Assembly: GCF_011397635.1 (NCBI RefSeq)
Contig: NC_064771.1
Coordinates: 15,687,379-15,751,378, forward strand
DNA: 64,000 nucleotides
Direction of reading: 5' to 3'
Source of the DNA: Epinephelus fuscoguttatus
Lineage: Eukaryota; Chordata; Actinopteri; Perciformes; Serranidae
The notes under the pieces are model-generated. The model saw nothing but the letters and a program-made list of their open reading frames with translations, did no database searches and was not told where the DNA came from. Of the stretch, positions 35,201 to 47,857 are shown one piece after another (position 1 is the first letter of the stretch; the number at the start of each line of letters is the position of its first letter). Made by a program: the position numbers and the translations under genes.

Positions 35201-38200
35201 GATAAGATGTAGTTAGAATTGTAGTGATTGATTTGTGTTATCCCTTTTGTTTGAATGGTCTGATAAACCATTAAATATGTTTTCCTTTGTGTTTAGTTTG
35301 GGAAGTCAGTTTTGCCCTTGTTAGGTGTGTTCAGTTTATGTTGAGTTAGCATATCCAGAGCTAAAGTGGAGAGAGAGAGGGCCAAGAAAATACCATAGTT
35401 ACTTTGGATGTTCCGCCATTTCTGCTACTGGGGATAGTAACCGCAAAGATCTTACATTAGCCCTTTCTACACAGAGATTGCGTTATAAGGCTGCTACAAA
35501 GTCCCTTATTTATGCTGCCTTTGCATTTCTACACAGTACCAAACAACAGAGGCATAATTCCATTCTTGTGTGTGATTTTTGACAACATACTGGCATCACA
35601 GGCGCAAAAGAGGTTCAACGGCATGACATGAACACAACAGTGTCAGTCTCTTGTGTGACACATAACATATGTGCCAGCAGCGGTGTCTAAACAATATGGC
35701 ATAACAAGGCAATAACAATCATTTACCATCCATGTTATATGGCAGTTGATCCCGTCCTCTGCTCGGAGGGTAAGGAGCTCCTGGATCTAATTGTTTTCTC
35801 AAATTGCAGACATGCTTGGCTGCTGTTCTTCTTCTTCTTCGAGCTAGCCGCTAACTGATAACTTCACATCTCCCGCAGTGTGTTGTACGTATAATACACT
35901 GTCAAAACATCACACCAGTGCAGTCCATGATCCTGTCCTGTCGTCATTCTGTGCTGTTGCTTTCTCTGATTCCACCTCAAAGGGGAGACAACTCTTTCCC
36001 CCTATTCCACGATTGTACCTTTTATAGAGATCAGCGAGATGGCATAACGGCATGAAATTCCTGCCTTGAAGAGGCAGCATAAAAGGGGCTATATCTTTAG
36101 TAATTGGTGAAAGCTACTGTTAGCTACCAGGGAAAGCAAAACCCCCTTCCTGTTTTGGTTGCACAATGGTTGACGCACTTATTTTGTGCCGTAAATCGAG
36201 CCTTCATTTTCCGGCGAAATCGTAACCACTGACAGAATTGCACAGACAAAGTGAGGTTTACAGGAAAGGCAGATTGTGTTATCATTCTACAGCCACTGCA
36301 TTGTGCAATCAACATTTACTTAGTAAAAAGCAAAAAACATATCTGTTTCCACTTTAACTTCTGTTTAATTTACCTCTTTTATGGGCACAGAACTTCACCG
36401 CTAATTTGATAAATTGTTTGTTTTACTTTCAGTTAAATAAAACCCTAGTTTCAAAAACCCACCCATGACTCTTCATGCCTGCCAGCTCAGTCCCTTGTGG
36501 ACCCCTTCCACATTACACACAGTAATTTGATCCATTATTCATGTGAATAAATACAGCAGCTTCAAATTACAAAATGTCAATCTTAATTTTAAGGGATACA
36601 AATCCATTCAAAGCTTAATTGTCTTTCTGCCACATGTACCCTGTAATCTCTGTCATACTTTATGGACTGCTTCTGTTTCTAACAGGCAGCTGGTCATTCA
36701 CCTGACCCTTGACCTTGACTGGACTTAATGTAGTTGGTTACACTTTGAACAGGAATTAAAAGTAAACCATTATGAGTCCACAGAAAATATGTGCCTGCCT
36801 GGTGTCTTTCTTCTTAAAGATATTCAGAATTTTCAGTAACATTCTGCTCAAATAATATCATAGTTTAAATTTCTGAGGAAATATATAGAAATCAAATCGA
36901 ATACATGAAAGTAGAACCCACAGTGACATTATTGCACAGTTTACCAACCGTCTCTGATTTTGTTGCTGCCAAAAACAAACCTGATTTGTCTTTCCAGCTC
37001 ACTGTTGATATTAAAATCTCAAATGTGTTGGCTTTGAAAACACTGACAGCTAGCTAAGAGGAAATTGGAAGATTTTTGCGCAGTGTAACAAAACGAGGGA
37101 GTGTGTCTTTAAGTTGCTCAATGAGGCCCTTCAGAATGAAGCAGTGACTGAATGAGGCCATAAAACATGACAATGTGCAGAAGAGTGATCTTAAATTGCA
37201 CAAAGAGGGGATCATAAATCTTTATGGCTCCAACAGTTGAATAATAATATTCTTAAGAGTTTGTTTTACTTTTCAGCAAGAGTTTGGTTTGAATTAAGTG
37301 TGGATTGATCATATTTTCTTTTTCCAACAGTCTAGCAGCTACAAAATAAAGTTAAATTCATACAGCAGTTGCAGCTCATATCTCCCAGGTTCAGGGCAAT
37401 CTACTGATATCTGGTAATTTGATTTATAGCAGTTGGATAAAGACAAGAGTCAATCAAATGATCTATTAACCTTGATGTGTACATCACTCCAGTCAATTAA
37501 TACTTCTTTCATAATAATATAATCTTTATCATTACACAAAGGTCTCTTAATTGACTCTAATCTAAAACAGAAGACTTTAATGGTGGAATAATCAGTGTTG
37601 ATAACAAGTTTCCATCTGGAACAGATAAAGATGTCATTTTAATGATGCTGACATTATACTTTTTAAGGTAAATGAACTCATAAGGTTGAGCTGATTATGA
37701 TCCCTTGCAACACTCCGGTTATTAAAGTTAACATCAGTGTGTGAATTATAGTTAACCCTGAAATGGTGACAATGATGTGATCTCAATCAGTTTGTCAGAT
37801 CGATGCAAAAGGAGTCATTATCACCTCACAATGAGACAGTTATGGATACTAGATGAGTTGTTAAGAGTAACACTGGGTTCAGCTTTGGATAACGGGATTA
37901 AAATCACACCACACTGTCTTGCAGACAACCATCTGTGCTGAAATCTGGCAGAGAAAGGTCATCCCAGATATCTGTTGAGCCGCAAAACAGGTATCTTAAA
38001 ACAGATAACAGATATCTCAAAAATATCTCCAATGTTCCTGCACACACACACGTGCTGATTTCTTTGGAGAGGTGAGACACAGGTCCAACATGTGAGCCAC
38101 CTGGAAGTGGGCTGGATACTTATTGACAAGGTACATCCCAGCTGGGCTGATAGTGAAGGAAGGAACGTTGTGATGGAGTGATAAGGCGGTGGGGGCTGTG

Positions 38201-39608
38201 TAAAGTTGCTGAGTTGAGAGCCTTTTCACACACTTGTAGTTGATGACACCAGGTCATGATGGTGTCAAGTCATCTTTGTAAAGAAAAATGTCATATGCTT
38301 TAAATTATATCATAGAAAAGGAATTTATTACAAGATATTTATTCTGTATTTCATAGCCAGTTGAAAACTGATAAAAGTTTGAGAAAAGGGCAGCTGGAGA
38401 CTAATTGGAATTGAGTTCACAGTGAGTTCAGAGTGTTAACTGCTGCTGTATTTTGTGCGTGTGTGTGTACATCTATCTTTGCAGAAACCAATTTGAGTTT
38501 TAGACCTAGAGAGTGAAGACATTTTGGCCGGTCCTCTCCTCACCTTCATACAGACCTTCAAAGGCCTGTTTGAGGGTTCAGACTTGAATTAAAATTCACG
38601 TCAGCATTAGGTTAGGTTCAGGGACTATAATCATGACTCTGAGAGTCGTGAAATTGAACTGACAAAGGTCTGAGTCTAGATAATAGTTACTCCTTTTGTA
38701 TGGAGGAAACCTTCCAAACATATTTGAGCCCTAAATTTAGACTAATAAGAATTAGACAATTTAATTAACCAATTACAAAAGAGGAAAAAGAAAATGCACT
38801 GAATGGAGTGCAGATGTTATATGTTACCTAACTATATTGGATCATAACATATCAGGTATGTAATTAATCTGCAGATGCTCCACTTCAAAATGAGAACAAA
38901 TCTTCCTATGGATGTCAGTTTTTGAGCCAAAATGCCAAAATACGGCCTTTAACAAAAGGCAAGGCTATTTGTATTTAGCCGAGTCAATTTCAAGAAAATC
39001 TGCAGCCTCTAAAGGCCAGTTACGAGGAGTGAAGAGTGAAGAGTCAGCAGTCGGTGACGGTATTAAACAGTCAATAAAACAGGTTCAACAATTTTGAATC
39101 ACTGCAACCTCGAGAGGCCCTTGAGCATACAGTCATAAATGTGTACACCAAAAACTTGATTGGTCCAGTAGTTTGTGAGATCTGCTGCAGACAGATACAT
39201 TGTGACACACACACAACTAAATGCATGATCCCTTCCACCTGGCAGAGATAATTATTAAATATGAAGAGAGAAGTTCAGAGCCAGATTAAAGTGAAAGAGC
39301 CCCGACAAGTATTCCTAAACAGATTAAGGTTTGGAAGAAAGACCTGGAGCAGGGACTGTTCCTCGTCAATTTTAATCTTACAGTTGAATCTATTTTTGGC
39401 TCTTTGTCTGATATGTATTGATATGTAAAGTAAAATAAAGCTATTTTAGGGACAGAGAGTAACAAGAAAGTTGCATTAGATGAGAAGCAAACACACAAGT
39501 TGTACAGGCTCAGTAGTTGTTCAAATTATTCATAGTGTGTAGTAAAATGCTCCGTAGGGAGACCATCGAACTTAAAGTCAGGGCTAGTTCAGAGTAGTGA
39601 CTGCTGCC

Positions 39609-39672
<64 letters not shown>

Positions 39673-40108
39673 TGCATGACCTGATGTTGTAGTTTTCCTG
39701 CAGTTTCCGGCGCAATAATTGAATTTGGCTTTTCCTTTAATGGAAGTCTGTGAAGTGTGGAGAGGCTGTGATAGAGCCAGAACATCCAATCTTCACAAAC
39801 AGGCATATGTTGCACGCCATTGGACATGGCGGCTGCGGTGCAGTGTGTGTGTGTGAGTTTGTGTTTGTGTGTGTGTGTGTGTGTGTGTACTGTAGTGTGT
39901 AAAATGACATTTTAACTGTGTTTGGCAGTTTCTCCCCCTACATTTTGAATAATTTAAACTCCATGCACACAGCAATTTTTTTTCAAGAGTCACGAGATTA
40001 TAAAAAGTAGTTTTGTTTCTCAAACACACTCACAAACACACACATGTCACAGTATGCATTTCTGCCCATGGCTTGTGCAGTTCCACTGATCAATAGGTGG
40101 CAGTAATT
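32291..40108. other. Intergenic, upstream of ace
   Basis: The ace promoter should lie at the left of this stretch but I can identify no certain TATA or CpG island. A (TTC)n run lies at 35079-35106, a second copy of the GTGAGGAC repeat at 38455-38640, GT microsatellites at 39612-39669 and 39843-39888. No protein-coding exon was recognised. Confidence 0.5.
39612..39669. repeat. (GT)n microsatellite
   Basis: About 29 uninterrupted units; a second, imperfect GT run lies at 39843-39888. Confidence 0.97.
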
Positions 40109-41910
40109 TATGGGGTGCCGTTTGTAAAGTGTCTCACGCTGAAAATAACATCAACATTTTGCCACATTTAGCTTCAAACAATGTTTAAAACAGTATTGTG
40201 ATTTTTTTAACGTCACCTTTTACCACATTTACAGCAATATTTGTTAAATTAGAAATATATTAAATAGTTAAATCTAAATATTAAATGTAGCACCTAAATG
40301 TTAAATGTTAAATCTAAATATTAAATCTAAATCTAAATGCTAAATCTAAATCTAAATATTAAATCTAAATCTAAATCTAAATGTTAAATCTAAATGCTAA
40401 ATATAAATATAAATATAAATGTTAAATCTAAATATTAAATCTAAATCTAAATCTAAATGTTAAATCTAAATGTTTTGGGTGAAACTAAATATTTAGCTAA
40501 TATGCAAATTCACACTGCCGGTCACCGGAAGTACCAAAATAAAAGCTCGAGATGGTCAGACTGTTCATAGAATCAAATAACGAATTAAAACCAACTTATC
40601 GGGGGGAATGGACACTTGAACGTACATTAGCGTGATAATAACTACCTAAAATAACAAGAAACGTGTTTGGAGAAATTTTATTTGACGTGTACTTTGAGTT
40701 GTTAGTGTCCCTTCGGAGGGATTAACAACCTAAGCTAAGCTAACAACCGTCAGTTCTTAGCACCGTTAGCAGTGTCTGTAATGACTCATTAACTCTTAAA
40801 CGGTCCGTGAAAAAAATATTTTTTCCAGCGGATGTCTTAGTTACAACATGATTGAGCTAGCAAAGCAGTTTTGTGTTGCGATGTGTGGTATTTATTCAGT
40901 TTTGGGAAATCACGATGTCTAGAAAGCACCAGTGGCGCAGCAGCAGCAAAGCTATCAGGGCGCCATCTGTTAAATGTCTCCCATTGTCGGATACGACATT
41001 AAACTACTCCAGTTAGCTCAATCATGTTGTAACTAAGACATCCGCTGGAAAAAATATTTTCTTCACGGACCGTTTAGAGTTAGTGAGTCATTACAGACAC
41101 CGCTAACGGGGCTAACAGCTAACAGTTAGCCTCGCTAATCTACGATAACCATGTTATTAATTTCAGACCGTGATAGTAATATTTGTTCAGTCATAGTGTT
41201 TATAGGCTTTACAAACACCAGATTAGTCTAAACGGTGATACAGTGACGTGAAAAACGTGAGATGTGCATAAATATATGTTGCTAAACTCCGCTGGTTTTC
41301 TATCTGGAAGTATTTGTAAACAAGGTGATTCTCTCAGAAGGGACACTAACAGCTCAAAGTACACATCAAATAAAATTTCTCCAAACACGTTTCTTGTTAT
41401 TTTAGGTAGTTATTATCACGCTAATGTATGTTCAAGTGTCCATTTCCCCCGATAAGTTGGTTTTAATTCGTTATTTGATTCTATAAACAGTCTGACCATC
41501 TCGAGCTTTTATTTTGGTACTTCCGGTGACCGGCAGTGTGAATTTGCATATTAGCTAAATATTTAGTTTCACCCAAAACATTTAGATTTAACATTTAGAT
41601 TTAGATTTAGATTTAGATTTAGCATTTAGATTTAGATTTAATATTTAGATTTAACATTTAGATTTAGATTTAGATTTAGCATTTAGATTTAGATTTAATA
41701 TTTAGATTTAACATTTAACATTTAGGTGCCACATTTAATATTTAGATTTAACTATTTAATATATTTCTAAGTTAACAAATATTGCTGTAAATGTGGTAAA
41801 AGGTGACGTTAAAAAAATCACAATACTTTTTTAAACATTGTTTGAAGCTAAATGTGGCAAAATGTTGATGTTATTTTCAGCGTGAGACACTTTACAAACG
41901 GCACCCCATA
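40109..41910. mobile_element. Foldback DNA element with long inverted arms
   Basis: The ends are TATGGGGTGCCGTTTGTAAA and its exact inverse, flanked by the direct repeat GTAATT (40103-40108 and 41911-41916). The arms run inward about 750 bases each. Both contain a tandem AAATCTAAATGTT-type array (40270-40470; inverted 41575-41760), then ACTTCCGGTGACCGGCAGTG, ACACGTTTCTTGTTATTTTA and, nearest the centre, CGTGAA/TTCACG and CATGATTGAGCTA. The right arm has about 200 extra bases (41130-41335). A 150-base unpaired centre (40861-41010) shows no gene. No transposase is present, so any movement would need one supplied elsewhere. Confidence 0.92.
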
Positions 41911-42037
41911 GTAATTCACTAAGAAACTCAGTAATTTGTAATAATTGTGGAGGTTGTTTGTGATCTTAATCCCGTGCCAATCTGCCATTTCCATAATTTG
42001 TCAAGTAAAAATTCCACTGCAAATTACCCACATACAG

Positions 42038-42310
42038 AGTAGGAGTAGAGCTGCTCCTTCTTCGCGTAGAAAGGGGTCAGTTGAGGTGGTTCAGGCATCT
42101 GATTATGATGCCTCCTGGACGCCTCCTGTTGGAGGTGTTCCAGGCACATCCAACTGGTAGGAGGCCCCAGGGCAGACCCAGAACACGCTGGAGGGATTAC
42201 ATGTCTCGTCTGGCCTGGGAGCGCCACGGGGTCCCCCAGGAGAAACTGGAAAGTGTTGCTGAGGAGAGGGGTGTCTGCTGCCTGCTGCCTCCTGATGCCT
42301 CAAATCCATC
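42038..42310 (+). mobile_element. Non-LTR retrotransposon (LINE) fragment, C-terminal end
   Basis: The plus frame from 42081 gives MPPGRLLLEVFQAHPTGRRP, QGRPRTRWRDYMSRLAWERH, GVPQEKLESVAEERGV, a stretch very common at the C-terminus of fish LINE reverse transcriptases. Upstream frames carry stops and everything 5' of this is missing, the usual 5' truncation. The clade cannot be fixed from this piece. Confidence 0.75.
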
Positions 42311-45300
42311 AGAAGAGCAAAATATCGAAAGACACAATGTGTAGCAGTAAACTGCAGACTTGGCTTTTCCTGTTTAAAAGCAACGCACGAAACACAGACA
42401 TGGGTAACACTGGTAATACTTGTCCCATATGAATAGGGATAAAGACAGAGGAAAAGAAGACTGCAAGAAAATAAATGTGGATGTACACAATGCAGGTTTC
42501 AAAATATTTAGAAATGTTCCATGAGGAAGGAAATGTATTGAACACATTTGTAAGACATCAGGGAGACAAACAGTGTATTTTGGTGAGTAACACTTAATGC
42601 AAATATATGTTTGTTTGCTTACAAGAAAACTTAAAGTATTTTAAAGCCCCATGCTGCACACCAATTACTACCTGCACAGGGTTTTTTTTCAGTTGTCTTG
42701 GCAGGAAAAGAACAGATGTTATTAGTCACACTACCAGTGGCTTGGTAGTACTGTGTCACAGTAAGGCCGGAGATACGCTTGCTTTTTAACCATGTGTTTG
42801 CATACACAGCCAGCTGCGTCATGAGACTACAGAATATCATCAGGCCGAAAATGGCTTTACAGTCTTGTTATGGTGGTGATGTTAGGTCATGCGACCACGG
42901 TGTAGTTCATTTATAGCGTTACGCTAGCTTTTTACCTATGGTGATTGCATTTTGGCTTCAATAATCATTAAAGTGGTGTTCATTTGTGAAGATTATCTTG
43001 CTGAACAAAATGTATCATAAATGTTTGCTTGCCACAGAGCCTATTTTCCACAATAATCCAATGGAAAAATCCTGTGGGCTTTTTGACAAGGGAACCAGCC
43101 CAACTTCCGTGTCGGCCTCCAGAAAAACTTCCCAGGGGCACTCTCTATCTAATATGATTTTCATATGTATTCATATTTGTGTTTATGCAAACAAAAGGGG
43201 CATAGTACTGCTGATTTTATTTGTGGTTTTCCATGTAAAACTTGGTAAAAAAGGTTTCATTGTCTGTATAAGTACTTTTTTTTTTTTTTTTTTTTTACAT
43301 TTTCAGCACATTTTAACAGTACTCTGATAATACTGGTGTACACTGGTGATAATTTTGGTCTCTATAATCTTGATATGGAATGTTGATACCGTTTTATCTC
43401 TGCTAGAACCATTAACTTGATCACAGATATAATCAGTAAGAATGACTGTATACATTAGACTTTGGATTTCTGTGTTAGGACAAAGAGCAAAGCTTTGAAG
43501 CTGCAGGCTGCATTTATATTGGAAAAGTCTCAGGAATTTTGATGATATAATTTCAGCTTTGAATAATGAAGTCTTTAATTTTTTAATCTGAGATATTTCA
43601 GCTGTTAAATTAGACATCACAGAGAATGTTTTTTTGTCTATAGCAGTCCTATTTGTTCGAAGTTTCAGTGTGAGGGTTGATAATTTCTCTCACACCTTCT
43701 GCTACATAATAACCTTATTTGAGGGTAAAGTCATGTTTCGCGACAAGCAATTCTGGCTGGTTTCACACTTGGACAGTTCGTCTGTGTAAACAAGTCCATA
43801 AAACAGCAGTGAGCTGTTCATGCTGGCCTGACTGATACGTGTGCTGGATTTGGGTTTCAGTGTGGCTTATCTGTAGCAGGAGTGGGGCCTGGTGATTAAC
43901 TATCTTTTCAGATGTTGCAGGATAAACACACTGAGCATGTTTATTAATAAAGACTTAACTCAAAAGTGACCTCTCCAATAGTGAGATTCCAGAGGATTAA
44001 CAAGTGCATCATCAGTGCAAGTGTGGAAAAATGATTGAACAGGTAATTGAGGGTTACAAAACCCTGGTTACGCATTTGAGGCTCATGAAGAAAATGACAT
44101 AATGTCTAAGGGCAGTGAGAGGGCAGGGAGGTAAGTATAGACCGCTCACCCTCTCCCTAGCTGCAGTAGGTGTCTCTATAGTATATCATGTCATTAGGCC
44201 ATGTCTTTTGTCTGAGTATAGTGTGTAGTGTGTTACCAGCTCCATTTAATCGTGCACAACAACAAAAGCAATAACAGAAATACAGCTACTTGTCATTGCC
44301 AGAGAATGAGACAGTTTATTGCTGCACATCACAACACACAAGATACTGAATATCTGTTGGCATTGCACAAAAATAAAATCTGTATCTTGTTATCTACCAT
44401 TTTGTTTAATCCCAATTTATAGCTACAACAAAGTACTTTTAAAAGCCGATAGAGCTTGGCTTGTGAACGTACTTAAATTGCTAATACTGGTCTCTTATAA
44501 TGGTTGTTTACTAGTTTTTGCATTACTCATAGATTTTATCTTTGCCTCTGCCTGGTATATGCCTAATTTTGTTGTCTACTCTATTGACCTGTTTTTACGC
44601 TGCATATGTTTGTAAAGCACTCTGGTCGCTCTGCAACCAATCCTGTCCTTCCACACATAAACTGATTATATGATTTTTTATTTTAATTATTTGTTTATTA
44701 ACATGATATGACTCCAACTGTTTACATTCTGTTTATTCATTTGCAAAACTGTTTACATAACTTTTTTTATATTTTGATGGTATTTTAGCCCTACATTTTA
44801 ACGTGCACTATTTACTGTCTTAGATCCAATGTTGCTTTAATTTGCATGATTATTTTTAATAGGCTAGATATTCACTGAGCTTTGTTAGAGGGTGCCCTGA
44901 GGCCGTAAGATTTGCATTGCCAATGATGGCTTCACTGTGCATGTTTTGCACATAAGAATAAAGAATATGAACTTTAACACAGAGAAAAGGAATGTTCAAT
45001 AAAGACATAAAGTCATCCATAATCTGTTATCAGTGGACAAGGATCTTGATGATTCTGTAATACAGGCTGCAACAAACTGATATCAGCACTGTTGCAGACA
45101 TTAATTGTAGCACTATCAGTTATATCAAACAACGATGAGATAATTTAAAGAGCATTAGCTAATAATTGTCTTGGTGTTCATTTTAACATTGTTAGAGTAT
45201 CAGTGGGTAGTACTGGTGTTAAGAGTATTAGTGGGATTTTGTACCTGGTTAATCTGAATGCTCCATGAATGCTTACATGATTAAATAAAATAATTTCACC

Positions 45301-45330
45301 AAAAAGGAGGAAAGGCAAAACATGACAATA
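42311..45330. other. Intergenic, no gene seen
   Basis: Only short frames. A T-run lies at 43281-43299. The stretch at 44880-44980 ending in AATAAAGAATATGAAC resembles a retroposon or UTR end but I cannot name it. Confidence 0.4.
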
Positions 45331-45339
45331 GAAAAACAA

Positions 45340-45790
45340 GTCAAAGAGTCTACAGCCATGTTGGCTGCTCTATGTTTTTTGGAGCCAGAGGTTACCATAT
45401 TTGGATGAGAGGGTGGAGCTGTGGAGGAGGGAGGGGTGGGTCTGACTCAGACTGTGGTAATGCCTTACAGACAACTTGTCAGGAAAAACCCGTCCTTAAT
45501 TTAAAGTCTTTAAACTTAAATAAAATGCAAACAGGTGAGTTATATAAAAATAAACCTTCTGTACAGTTTTCATGAATGGTGTAATTAGCTATAGAGACCA
45601 AAATCATCTTTTGTTCCAGGCTGTAAACATCTTTATTTTGGCCATTTTGCCATTTTAAAAATCATTTTGCCATTTTAAAAATCGTGGTCCACAGGGATTG
45701 ACTTTAGCCTTCTGCAGCCGGCATCAAGTGGCCATTAGAGGAAGTGCAGTTTTTGGCACTTCCATGTTGGCTTTGTTTTTCTGCCCTGGA
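45340..45790. repeat. Dispersed repeat, copy 2
   Basis: Matches 27450-28180 in block order: GGAGCCAGAGGTTACCATAT, TAGAGACCAAAATC, CCAGGCTGTAAAC, ATCAAGTGGCCATTAGAGGA. Confidence 0.7.
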
Positions 45791-45899
45791 GGCTGCAGTT
45801 GAAGCAGGTCTTTTGCTCAGTGGTGCTCACAATAAAAGTGCTATTATGCTGATGTTTAGCAGGTGATGTTTATCATGTTTACCAACTTAGTTTAGTGTG

Positions 45900-46510
45900 T
45901 AAGCATGCTAATATTTTTTTTAATTAGCACTAAACAAAAAGTACAGCCGAGGCTGATGGAAATGTGTTTAGTTTGTCATTGGTATTGGACATCCAAATAT
46001 TCTGACCTAATGATGGAGCTGGATGAGTTAAGGGATCATCAAGGTTACAATTTACCCTGAGGGAGGGACATTCCTACGTCAAATTTCATGGCAATCAGTT
46101 TCATACTTATTAAGATATTTCACTCAAATCCACAAAAATCGACTTCCATGTGGCACAAGAGGAAAAGATGGGATCACCAGTCATTATGATTTCCTTTCAA
46201 CCTATGAGTGGTTTTAGATGAAAATGTTAGATGATTACCAAACTCAATGTGATACATTCTCTGGGCACTCTCAATATCTGCACAAAATTTTATGGCAATC
46301 CATATATTTGTTGAGAAACTGCACAAAAAACCCCTACAAATCCCCTCCTCATGGTGTCAAAAGAAAAGCGAGGGGATCACCAAAGTCATTAGAATTCATC
46401 CTCTGGGGACCATAAATGTCCGTATAAAAATTCATGGCAATGCACCCAATAAGTGCTGAGATATTTCAGACCAAATGACCAAAGGACTTACAGAACGACA
46501 TCCATAAATG
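45900..46510. repeat. Teleost interspersed repeat with internal sub-repeats
   Basis: Three diverged sub-units of roughly 120-160 bases share GGGATCACCA, CATGGCAATC(C/A) and TGAGATATTTCA. Preceded by TTAGCACTAAACAAAAAGTA. Non-coding. Confidence 0.7.
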
Positions 46511-46981
46511 GAACTGAGGGATTCCCAATTGGTCTACATGATGCCAACTATGAACTGCAACAACCCTGGTCCTTTTGTTGCTTGTCATCCCCCATCTGTT
46601 TCCCCTTTATTTCCTTTCATCTTTTGTCTGTCAGCTGTCTTACAAAGACATTAACGCCCAAAAAATAATATAAGTGAAGAACAATGGAACTGAGGTCAGG
46701 TGAGTGTAAGAAAGTCTTTAGATCTGCAGCATAGAAATAGTCATGTGACCCTTTGTCAGGCACTTATTTAGTCACCTGATTGTCAGGTTTCACCTTTAAT
46801 CAAATAAAACGTTATCATGATTTGTCACCTGGCTCAATGCAGTGAAGGCCAGACAGTGTGAAAGTCTCCTAATAAACTGACACATGGCAAAACATGTGCG
46901 CTGATCAGATGTACTGCGTTGGACTGGACCGTGAGCGTGTAAGCCAACTACTTGAAAAACTGGAGCTGAGCCACTGTGAAC

Positions 46982-46985
<4 letters not shown>

Positions 46986-47018
<33 letters not shown>
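46986..47018. repeat. (CA)n microsatellite
   Basis: About 16 CA units; a second run lies at 47382-47401. Confidence 0.95.
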
Positions 47019-47020
<2 letters not shown>

Positions 47021-47713
47021 GAATGATGCTGTGGAATTCATGTTGTTTATGCAGGATATCCTGAATAATACAGTGCATTGTGCCTTTGGCAGAGTATTTT
47101 GTAAATCACGAACGTTCTTAGAAGGAAAACATCATCTTGTCCAGCTGATGATGAATTCTTAATCTAACACTGAAATCTAAGAGTGAGCTTTTTAAGTGTT
47201 TAGGTTATACTGTAAATAGCATCATGTATCATCATCACCATTATTATCATCATCATTATTCATGATGCAGAGCACAACAGGCTGATCAACAGACCTTGAC
47301 AGAGGCATCTTTCTCTAGACTGCACTGACCTCTAGTGGAATTTAAGAGTAACACAAGTGGCCCAGCTGTGACACACTAACACACACACACACACACACAC
47401 GCACACACCTGGTGTCATATTATATTTGATATTATATAAATTATCTGTCGATGTAACGATGTTAGACCTGTATATAAGGTGCATTGCGTGTGCTTGGGAC
47501 ACAGGTGTTTTTGTTTACCGGTATCAGTGGATGTCCTTGTTCAACCAGCCCTGCCCTGGGATCAGCTGCTGTGGAAATCTTTCCCCTGCGGTAATTCCGC
47601 GTTCACCACCAGCCAACACCTCCCCGCCTCGACTGCCTCCTGCCAAAAGTTTCTACATCCTCCTCAAGTAGCGTTAGGTTAGTCTTTCTTTAAAGGTTTC
47701 GTTATCAGCGGCA

Positions 47714-47857
47714 ATGGGAGAAATGACGGAGCAGAAGAACTTTTCTGAAGTTATAAATCAGATATTGAATGAAGCGCCAGCTGCCAGGAAGGGTCTTGTT
47801 GATAACCACAGTAACCTCCTCCGCGTCGCAGATTACTGCGAGAACAACTATCTTCAG
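47714..47857 (+). CDS. abi3: abi3-like exon 1
   Basis: Residues 1-48, [20 protein letters not shown] to ENNYLQ. GTGAGT donor, phase 0. Confidence 0.88.

Noticed and set aside
34083-36320. Several repeat-like blocks upstream of ace (for example around 35440-35800)
   Set aside because: They look like teleost dispersed repeats, but I found no second copy in the window and no clear termini.
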